From NCBI GenBank assembly GCA_028289725.1, contig JANQOH010000309.1, forward strand, positions 1 through 14,987: DNA of 14,987 bases, in the 5' to 3' direction. The notes under the pieces are model-generated. The model had not been told where the DNA came from. It was given only the letters and a program-made list of their open reading frames with translations, and ran no database searches. Below, piece after piece: positions 1 through 6,573 of the stretch (its first letter is position 1; each line of letters begins with the position of its first letter). The stretch comes from Alphaproteobacteria bacterium. Its GTDB lineage: Bacteria > Pseudomonadota > Alphaproteobacteria > UBA7887. The translations under genes and the position numbers were made by a program.

Positions 1-1454
<1,454 letters not shown>

Positions 1455-1631
1455 GGCTCAAATATCGGTCACGGGTGTCCATGATGCAATGGGCCGGGCG
1501 CCATTGTGCTGCCATGCCCCTGACATGACCCGTCGTGGGCGCGGCATACATTTGCGCTTCGGCCTTGGGGCGTTGACAGCCTAGTGTTGCGGCGCGCTAG
1601 CGCGCCGCAGTCAGTCGTGTCTTACCGATCT
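1455..1631. other. Intergenic region upstream of uvrB
   Basis: This stretch holds the 5' region of uvrB and the 3' flank of the b561 gene, both on the minus strand. The one clear structure is the GC-rich palindrome at 1588-1609, listed separately. I see no convincing -35/-10 pair facing uvrB and no small gene. Confidence 0.6.
1588..1609 (-). terminator. Strong GC-rich hairpin after the b561 gene, possible terminator
   Basis: Perfect 22-bp palindrome: arms TGCGGCGCG and CGCGCCGCA around CTAG. As RNA it folds to a 9-bp, nearly all-GC stem with a 4-base loop. It starts 22 bases after the minus-strand b561 stop codon. No run of T follows on either strand, so it is not a textbook intrinsic terminator; it may stabilise the mRNA 3' end or be a protein binding site. 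The structure is seen directly; the role is inferred. Confidence 0.4.
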
Positions 1632-2387
1632 TCAGCGTTCGGGGGATTTTGGCGGCGCGTCGACGGGCTCGCGGTCGAGATGTTTCCGTCCCGTGAACAT
1701 GGCCGAGATCAGAGCACCGCCCTCGCGGATCTCAGTCATCACAACGGCCAGGACGTGTACCGCGATGCCGACGCAGAGCAGCCAGAAGGTCCAATAATGC
1801 ACGGTCTTGAACGGTGATCGGAAGTCACGCATGGCTTCGTACGCGGCTTCATCGACCAGGGTCTTGTCGTACGGAACGAGGCTCGCCGGATCGACGCCCG
1901 GCGCGGCGATCCAAGACGCGATCTGGGCGCCGAAGGGCGGATAAAAGATGTCGGTCCCCGCGAGCACCAATCCTGTCGCCGCTTGGACTACGAGAAGCGC
2001 AAGCAAGGCTGTGACGGCGATGCGGCCCACGGGATTGTGACCGAGATAACGCGGCCCGTCGCTGCTTCCGATGCCCTTGAGATAAGCGCGGACAGCGTCT
2101 CCATAGCCCGCCCCGCCCGGTAGCAAACGACGCCAACGGGCATAGGGTCCGCCGAGAAATCCCCAGACCAGCCGCCATGCGAGATTTGCAAGGAACACAT
2201 AACCGATCCAAACATGGATGGTTTTGAGCAGAATCTTGCCTTCATCCGAAACCCCGAACGGCTTGTTATAGAGAATCGCCAGTCCAATGACGGCCAAGCC
2301 AGGAACGCAGATGACGTTGATCCAATGGAACCACCGCGTGGTCCGGTCCCAGACCGCGTAGGGTCGCAAATTGCTCTGAGATTCCAT
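1632..2387 (-). CDS. Cytochrome b561-type membrane di-haem protein
   Basis: A 251-residue integral membrane protein of the b561/hydrogenase-type cytochrome b family. Such proteins carry two b haems between four helices and pass electrons between the quinone pool or a periplasmic partner and another carrier. Hydrophobic segments lie near residues 24-40, 55-78, 122-143 and 197-217. Candidate haem-ligating histidines sit where the family has them: His21 (WFHWINV), His58 (KTIHVWIGY), His197 (KTVHYW) and His211 (AVHVLAVV) on the last helix. A periplasmic or cytoplasmic loop at about 144-195 carries DIFYPPFGAQ. The ATG at 2387 is preceded by a weak AGG about ten bases upstream. The usual partner, such as a small c-type cytochrome or a hydrogenase, is not adjacent; neighbours are uvrB and an aminotransferase. 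Family confident; electron partner unknown. Confidence 0.88.
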   Translation of the reverse strand: MESQSNLRPYAVWDRTTRWFHWINVICVPGLAVIGLAILYNKPFGVSDEGKILLKTIHVWIGYVFLANLAWRLVWGFLGGPYARWRRLLPGGAGYGDAVRAYLKGIGSSDGPRYLGHNPVGRIAVTALLALLVVQAATGLVLAGTDIFYPPFGAQIASWIAAPGVDPASLVPYDKTLVDEAAYEAMRDFRSPFKTVHYWTFWLLCVGIAVHVLAVVMTEIREGGALISAMFTGRKHLDREPVDAPPKSPER

Positions 2388-2585
2388 CCGATGACCTAAG
2401 CTATGCGGGCGGCGCGTCGCTTTAATCTAAATCGGTCGCCAAGTGCCAGCGGCCTCAGTCCGCTATGGGATTACGCCATTGCGGTATCATCTCCGCAAGG
2501 ATACCTGTCTTCGACCGCCATAACGAACGCAATCGCGGCGGGCCGTTTGCTTTCCCTATGGTTGCGTTGTGGCCCAGCTCAATTG
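2388..2585. other. Intergenic region between aminotransferase and b561 gene
   Basis: 198 bases without a plausible gene, between two minus-strand genes. It contains overlapping inverted repeats at 2479-2505 (listed separately). Open frames crossing it on the plus strand are non-coding overlaps of the aminotransferase. No strong sigma70 pair is seen; the AT-rich patch near 2423-2432 (TTTAATCTAA on the plus strand) could hold a -10 for the b561 gene but has no matching -35. Confidence 0.5.
2479..2505 (-). promoter_or_regulatory. Two overlapping, mutually exclusive hairpins upstream of the b561 gene
   Basis: Arms TTGCGG (2479-2484) and CCGCAA (2493-2498) form one 6-bp stem with an 8-base loop. 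Arms GGTATC (2483-2488) and GATACC (2500-2505) form another with an 11-base loop. They share bases, so only one can form at a time. The element is about 80 bases past the aminotransferase stop and 92 bases before the b561 start. It could be a 3'-end structure of the first gene or a leader switch of the second; both roles are inference. Confidence 0.3.
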
Positions 2586-3788
2586 CTAGGCGGCTTTGGA
2601 CCAGCCGACGGAATTGGCATGGTCGCGCATGCGTCCGAGCGCTTTTTGAATATTCTCAACCGAGTTGGCGTAAGAAAACCGAATATAGCCTTCGCCATAC
2701 GCGCCAAAACTTGTGCCGGCAATTGCCGCCACGTGCAGTTCCTCGAGCAGAAAAGTTTCCATGTCCTTGGCGCTGACGCCGGTGCCTGAAATGTTCGGCA
2801 TGGTGTAGAACGCGCCTGTTGGCAGGATCGAGCTCATGCCCGGAATGTCGTTGGTCAGGTCGACGATGAGCTTGCGCCGTTGGTCGAACGCCGCGCGCAT
2901 GACCTCGACGGAATCTTGCGGCCCTTCGAGCGCGGCAATGGCGGCGAACTGCGTCGCGGCGTTGGTGCACGAAACCGAATTGATGTTGAGACGTGTGACC
3001 AAATCAACCAGCGGCGCGGGCCAGACGCCGTAGCCAATGCGCCAACCGGTCATGGCGTAGGTCTTGCTCCAACCGTCGAGAATGATCAGCCGGTCGCGCA
3101 GCGACTCATACCCCAGCATGGTGACGAACTCGGCACCGTCATAAGTGAGCCGCGAATAAATCTCGTCGGACATGACCGTGACATGCGGATGCCGTTCAAG
3201 GCCGGCCACGAGCTTGTCGAATTGGTCGCGCGGAACGACGCCGCCAGTCGGATTGGCTGGGCTGTTAATGATCAGCAGACGGGTAGCGGGCGTAATTTTT
3301 TCGAGGACTTCGTCGGCGTCGAACGCGAAGCCGTTCTCTTCGCGCAGGGGGATCGGAACCGGTTTGGCCCCCGAATAGGCGATCACGGACTCGTAGATCG
3401 GGAATCCCGGGTTGGGGTACATGATTTCGGTGCCCGGTCCGCCGAACATTAGGATCGCGTACCACATGGTCACTTTGCCGCCCGGAACGATCACCACATT
3501 GTCCGGGTCGATCTCGGCGCCCCGGTATTTTTTGACATCGGCGGCCACGGCTTCTCTGAGAGGCAGAATGCCGTTGCCTGGCGTATAGCCATGGTGACCG
3601 TCGTCGAGCGCTTTCTTGGCCGCTTCGACAATATGCTGTGGCGTGGAGAAATCGGGTTGGCCGATTCCCAGATTGATGACCTCATGCCCCTGGCGCTCAA
3701 TCTCCTTGGCGCGCGCCAATACTTCGAATGCGCTCTCGGTGCCAAGTCTCGCTAGGGCGTCGTTGAGCTCAAAGTCCCCCAATTGCAC
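2586..3788 (-). CDS. Class I/II PLP-dependent aminotransferase
   Basis: A 400-residue cytoplasmic fold-type I aminotransferase, full length for the family, exchanging amino groups between an amino acid and a 2-oxo acid. Visible signatures: GIGQPDFSTP (41-50) with the substrate-loop GxGxPDF pattern, Tyr68-Thr69-Pro70, NSPANPTGG (175-183) whose Asn179 contacts PLP, DEIY (208-211), the Schiff-base Lys242 in SKTYAMTGWRIGYG, Arg250 for PLP phosphate, and Arg370 (YIRFSYANS) which binds the substrate carboxylate. The start is GTG at 3788, supported by a strong AGGGAGG ribosome site (3800-3794) five bases upstream. A 7-bp hairpin lies just before that site. It is distinct from the AatA-type enzyme at 5360: the GGKVTMW segment (103-109) replaces the GGKQVLF of aspartate aminotransferases. 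Substrate is not assigned; an aspartate- or alanine-type aminotransferase is likely. Confidence 0.9.
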   Translation of the reverse strand: MQLGDFELNDALARLGTESAFEVLARAKEIERQGHEVINLGIGQPDFSTPQHIVEAAKKALDDGHHGYTPGNGILPLREAVAADVKKYRGAEIDPDNVVIVPGGKVTMWYAILMFGGPGTEIMYPNPGFPIYESVIAYSGAKPVPIPLREENGFAFDADEVLEKITPATRLLIINSPANPTGGVVPRDQFDKLVAGLERHPHVTVMSDEIYSRLTYDGAEFVTMLGYESLRDRLIILDGWSKTYAMTGWRIGYGVWPAPLVDLVTRLNINSVSCTNAATQFAAIAALEGPQDSVEVMRAAFDQRRKLIVDLTNDIPGMSSILPTGAFYTMPNISGTGVSAKDMETFLLEELHVAAIAGTSFGAYGEGYIRFSYANSVENIQKALGRMRDHANSVGWSKAA

Positions 3789-3908
3789 GGCGGCCTCCCT
3801 ATGCCGTTGGTCACGGCATCTTTGTCAATTTCCTGATCGGGCGGCGGAGTATGCGCGAGATGACTGGAAGCGGCAATGGCCGCGGCTTGGAATCTGGGTT
3901 GGGCGCCG
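3789..3908. other. Short intergenic region with leader hairpin
   Basis: 120 bases between the di-heme gene stop and the GTG start of the aminotransferase, both minus strand. A small GC stem (GCGGC/GCCGC at 3870-3883, 4-base loop AATG) lies 26 bases after the di-heme stop, with no T tract. The consensus -35 hexamer TTGACA reads on the minus strand at 3828-3823, with only a poor -10 (CATAGG, 19-base spacing) that overlaps the ribosome site, so a promoter here is doubtful. Confidence 0.4.
3801..3819 (-). promoter_or_regulatory. Leader hairpin or operator-like dyad next to the aminotransferase ribosome site
   Basis: Perfect 7-bp arms ATGCCGT and ACGGCAT around a 5-base spacer. Read on the minus strand, the dyad sits immediately 5' of the AGGGAGG ribosome site and 3' of a TTGACA hexamer. 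It could therefore act either as an operator or as an RNA hairpin controlling access to the start. The dyad is seen; the function is inferred. Confidence 0.4.
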
Positions 3909-5120
3909 TTAACCGCCGGCGGTTCCCGCGATGGCGATTTCCAAATCCTGCAGCGTTGCGCGCGCGGCGGCAAAATCTTGGACCTTGGTCTGCGCCTCGA
4001 TACGCCGCATAAGGGCGATCCACGCATCGATCGTCGCTTCGGGCGGCGCCTCCGGGGCCCCGCGCCAGCGATCCAACTCCGTTGAAAGTTGTGTCACAAG
4101 CATGCGCGTCAGCAGCCAATCGTCATCAGTCAGTGACAAGTCCAGGAGTGTCAGCGCGGTCGCCGGATGAATGGGCGCATTGGCTGCTGGTTCCTGCAAA
4201 GTGCCGCCACCGACAACCTCGAGATAGCTGGTCAAATCAGCACGCTCGTCATCGGTTAGTCCAAGGTCAAAATAGGTGTCGAAGTAATCGACCACCTCGG
4301 CCAAGCTGTCATGTTGGCCATCGTGGAAGTAAGGCGGCGTGAAGACTGTTTCCCGCAATGTCGGTGTTTCAAATTCCTTGCCGGCTCGTCCCCTCCGACC
4401 ACTGCCGACATCATGGGTCTTGTGGTCCAGGAAATAGTCCGACGCGACATGGCAGGTCCCGCACGTCATGTTTGGATCGTTCGGGAAGGGCCGGTTGAAG
4501 ATTTCTTCGCCGCGTTTCGCCGCCGCAGGCGCCGCGTCGGACAAACGACCTGATAGGTCGATCAACGGGTTGTCCGGGAAGGGCAAGTTCTCCTGAAACG
4601 CCACCAAACTCTCAATCACGAGGTCGGACGGGATCCCGCCGGCAAACTCATTGGCGATCGCGAAGAGCGTGAAGTCTTCGACCGACTCGAAACGGCCGTC
4701 GCGGCCAAACGGGGCCGTGTGCTTGGCGCCGCGGACGCTTGGCACGTTGAGTGGGTTGTAGACACCGTCTTCGATGAGCGATATCGCGCGGTTCGTCACG
4801 TCCAAATTGCCCGGCTTATCAGAGAGCCCCTCGAAGAACACGATATCGCGCGCCCCGCCGTCCGGATGGCAGGTGTCGCAGGTCATATTGGTTCCCAACG
4901 TCCTCAGCGGCGAGGCTTCAAGCAGGAAGTCGGACTTGAAAGCGAGTTCGCCGAGTGCGATGAGCGCGGACTCCCGGCTGTCGTGTTCGACGGTGAGCAA
5001 TGAGACCGGTGTTCCTTGGTCGAGATGAATGGCCCGGGTCAGGCCGAAGGCGGCGCTCGCCACCGTAATGGCAAGCGCGGTCACACCAACACCGAACACC
5101 CATCGTCCATTCTCAAACAT
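3909..5120 (-). CDS. Exported di-heme cytochrome c peroxidase/MauG-family protein
   Basis: A 403-residue periplasmic protein with two c-haem sites: CDTCH (81-85) and CGTCH (220-224). Each is followed by a family block, NVPSVRGAKHTAPFGRDGRFESVEDF-like at 125-150 and TPTLRETVF...YFHDGQHDSLAEVV at 252-277, as in bacterial di-heme peroxidases and MauG. Residues 1-24 form a signal peptide (hydrophobic VFGVGVTALAITVASAA), probably cut near ASA-A. The ATG at 5120 is preferred over an upstream in-frame ATG (5204): it has GAGGTG seven bases upstream and puts the signal peptide at the N-terminus. The 28-residue arginine-rich extension looks non-coding. Family members reduce peroxide or do oxidative protein chemistry. 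Unusual: no Trp anywhere in residues 8-334 and no Met in 219-339, so the classical inter-haem Trp and distal Met ligand are not apparent. A C-terminal tail (about 305-403) extends beyond the usual catalytic core. Superfamily sure, reaction not. Confidence 0.88.
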   Translation of the reverse strand: MFENGRWVFGVGVTALAITVASAAFGLTRAIHLDQGTPVSLLTVEHDSRESALIALGELAFKSDFLLEASPLRTLGTNMTCDTCHPDGGARDIVFFEGLSDKPGNLDVTNRAISLIEDGVYNPLNVPSVRGAKHTAPFGRDGRFESVEDFTLFAIANEFAGGIPSDLVIESLVAFQENLPFPDNPLIDLSGRLSDAAPAAAKRGEEIFNRPFPNDPNMTCGTCHVASDYFLDHKTHDVGSGRRGRAGKEFETPTLRETVFTPPYFHDGQHDSLAEVVDYFDTYFDLGLTDDERADLTSYLEVVGGGTLQEPAANAPIHPATALTLLDLSLTDDDWLLTRMLVTQLSTELDRWRGAPEAPPEATIDAWIALMRRIEAQTKVQDFAAARATLQDLEIAIAGTAGG

Positions 5121-5164
5121 CGTCGCGCACCTCACGCTCCTTCGCGTTCCGGCGGCCCGCCCTG

Positions 5165-5184
5165 GTCGCCTTGGCCAAGGCGAC
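5165..5184. promoter_or_regulatory. Perfect 20-bp palindrome, candidate operator
   Basis: Half-site GTCGCCTTGG followed directly by its exact reverse complement, with no spacer. It begins 45 bases upstream of the di-heme gene ATG. A spacer-less palindrome makes a poor RNA hairpin loop but a good site for a dimeric DNA-binding protein. The regulator is unknown. Confidence 0.5.
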
Positions 5185-5346
5185 AACAGCCGTTCGCTAC
5201 ACATATAGCGCTCCTAACCGTCGGATTTAACCGAATAATTTGATTGTCTCGCTGGCGCAACAGACTGCGACGGCCGTGCGTCGCTTCGCCTTGCGTGGCG
5301 GAGCATGGCGGCGTAGCTTGGCGCCGACCACCGGAACACGCCAATC

Positions 5347-5351
5347 AAGGA
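5347..5351 (+). promoter_or_regulatory. Ribosome binding site that fixes the aatA start
   Basis: AAGGA, eight bases before the ATG at 5360. It favours this start over an in-frame ATG 120 bases upstream (5240), which has no such site and would add 40 residues with no resemblance to the family. Confidence 0.75.
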
Positions 5352-5359
5352 CCTGTTGT

Positions 5360-6562
5360 ATGGCCTTTCTTGCCGACCGTTTGAACCGTATCAAACCCTC
5401 TCCGACCATGGCCGTCACAGGCCGCGCGCAGGAGCTCAAGGCGGCTGGGCACGACGTTATCGGGCTGGGCGCGGGTGAACCGGATTTCGATACGCCGGAC
5501 AACGTTAAACAAGCGGCGATCGATGCCATCCAGGCCGGCGACACAAAATACACCGCCGTGGACGGCACGCCCGCCTTGAAGAAGGCGGTTTGCGAGAAAT
5601 TCAAGCGCGACAACGGGCTGGAATATTCGCCGCAGCAGATCAACGTGGGCGTTGGCGGTAAGCAGGTTCTGTTTAACGCCATTTTGGCGACGGTCGACGA
5701 AGGTGACGAAGTCATCATCCCGACGCCCTATTGGGTGTCCTATCCGGACATGGTCTTGCTCGCCGGCGGCACACCGGTTTTCGTCGACACCAGCGCGGAG
5801 ACCGGATTCCGTATGCGGCCGGAGGATCTCGAGGCCGCGATCACACCGCGCACCAAGTGGCTGATCTTGAATTCGCCCTCCAACCCGACGGGCGCCGCCT
5901 ATTCGCCGGACGAAATGAAGGCGCTGACGGATGTCTTGATGCGCCATTCGCATGTGTGGGTGATGGCGGACGACATCTACGAGAAAATTACCTACGACAA
6001 TTTCGTTTTCTCGACCGTCGCCCAAGTGGAACCTGGTCTTTACGACCGCACATTGACGATCAATGGCGTGTCGAAATCTTATGCCATGACCGGGTGGCGG
6101 ATCGGCTTCGCGGGTGGGCCGGTGGAGCTGATCAAGGCCATGGGCAAGCTGCAATCGCAAAGTACCACGAACGCCACGTCGATCAGTCAAGCGGCCGCGG
6201 TCGAGGCGTTGAATGGCGATCAGAGTTTTCTTGAAGCCCGCAACGCGGCGTTTAAGAAGCGTCGCGACATGGTGGTCGGCCGTCTCAATGAGACGCCGGG
6301 CCTTTCGTGTTTGACGCCTGAGGGCGCGTTTTATGTTTATCCGAGCTGTGCCGGCGTGATCGGCAAATCGACGCCCGATGGAAAAACCATTGAGTCGAGC
6401 GAGGACTACGCCACCTATTTGCTGGAGAGCGTCGGTGTCGCCGTGGTGCATGGCACGGCGTTCGGTCTCGATCCCTATTTCAGAATCTCCTACGCGACCG
6501 CGGACGAGGTTCTCGATGATGCTTGCGGGCGCATTCATAAGGCCTCTGCGGCGCTGAGTTAG
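5360..6562 (+). CDS. aatA: Aspartate aminotransferase, AatA type (subgroup I-gamma-like)
   Basis: A 400-residue cytoplasmic PLP enzyme that interconverts aspartate + 2-oxoglutarate and oxaloacetate + glutamate; relatives may also use prephenate. The N-terminus MAFLADRLNRIKPSPTMAVT is typical of alphaproteobacterial AatA. Key sites: GLGAGEPDFDTP (35-46), KYTAVDG (63-69), GGKQVLFNA (99-107), PYWVSYPDMV (123-132), NSPSNPTG (171-178), Asp204 and Tyr207 for PLP, the Schiff-base Lys239 in GVSKSYAMTGWRIGF, Arg247, and Arg375 (YFRISYA) for the substrate carboxylate. The start is set by AAGGA eight bases upstream. Only 11 bases separate its stop from the next gene, whose ribosome site overlaps the stop, so the two are probably one transcript. 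No missing residue was noted. Identification is strong; exact substrate range is not readable from sequence. Confidence 0.95.
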   Translation: MAFLADRLNRIKPSPTMAVTGRAQELKAAGHDVIGLGAGEPDFDTPDNVKQAAIDAIQAGDTKYTAVDGTPALKKAVCEKFKRDNGLEYSPQQINVGVGGKQVLFNAILATVDEGDEVIIPTPYWVSYPDMVLLAGGTPVFVDTSAETGFRMRPEDLEAAITPRTKWLILNSPSNPTGAAYSPDEMKALTDVLMRHSHVWVMADDIYEKITYDNFVFSTVAQVEPGLYDRTLTINGVSKSYAMTGWRIGFAGGPVELIKAMGKLQSQSTTNATSISQAAAVEALNGDQSFLEARNAAFKKRRDMVVGRLNETPGLSCLTPEGAFYVYPSCAGVIGKSTPDGKTIESSEDYATYLLESVGVAVVHGTAFGLDPYFRISYATADEVLDDACGRIHKASAALS

Positions 6563-6573
6563 GAGTTAGTTGT

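Larger units (their letters stand above)
5121..5359. other. Divergent regulatory region between di-heme gene and aatA
   Basis: 239 bases between two divergent genes. Three inverted repeats follow one another: the 20-bp palindrome at 5165-5184, CGCTA-N6-TAGCG at 5195-5210, and TCGG-N6-CCGA at 5221-5234. An AT-rich patch follows (5225-5245). For the minus-strand gene, TTAAAT (5230-5225) and TATATG (5207-5202), 17 bases apart, make a weak -35/-10 candidate that would place the dyads over the promoter and early leader. I see no convincing promoter for aatA. Confidence 0.5.

Noticed and set aside
1573..1578. Consensus TTGACA hexamer on the plus strand
   Set aside because: No matching -10 (GCTAGC at 17 bases) and no plus-strand gene downstream.
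1455..1631. LexA (SOS) box upstream of uvrB
   Set aside because: The alphaproteobacterial form GTTC-N7-GTTC was looked for on both strands; neither GTTC nor GAAC occurs in this stretch.
2403..2789. Plus-strand open frame across the region between the b561 gene and the aminotransferase
   Set aside because: Half of it is antisense to the aminotransferase; no ribosome site, no recognisable domain.
5121..5204. 28-residue N-terminal extension of the di-heme protein from an upstream ATG
   Set aside because: Arginine-rich, no family resemblance, contains the intergenic palindrome, and would bury the signal peptide; the ATG at 5120 has a ribosome site.
5240..5359. 40-residue N-terminal extension of AatA
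   Set aside because: No ribosome site and no homology-like sequence; the start at 5360 has AAGGA eight bases upstream and the typical AatA N-terminus.
5345..6538. Long open frame on the minus strand opposite aatA (397 codons)
   Set aside because: It mirrors a firmly identified gene, is rich in Arg/His/Gly as expected of an antisense frame in GC-rich DNA, and shows no domain.
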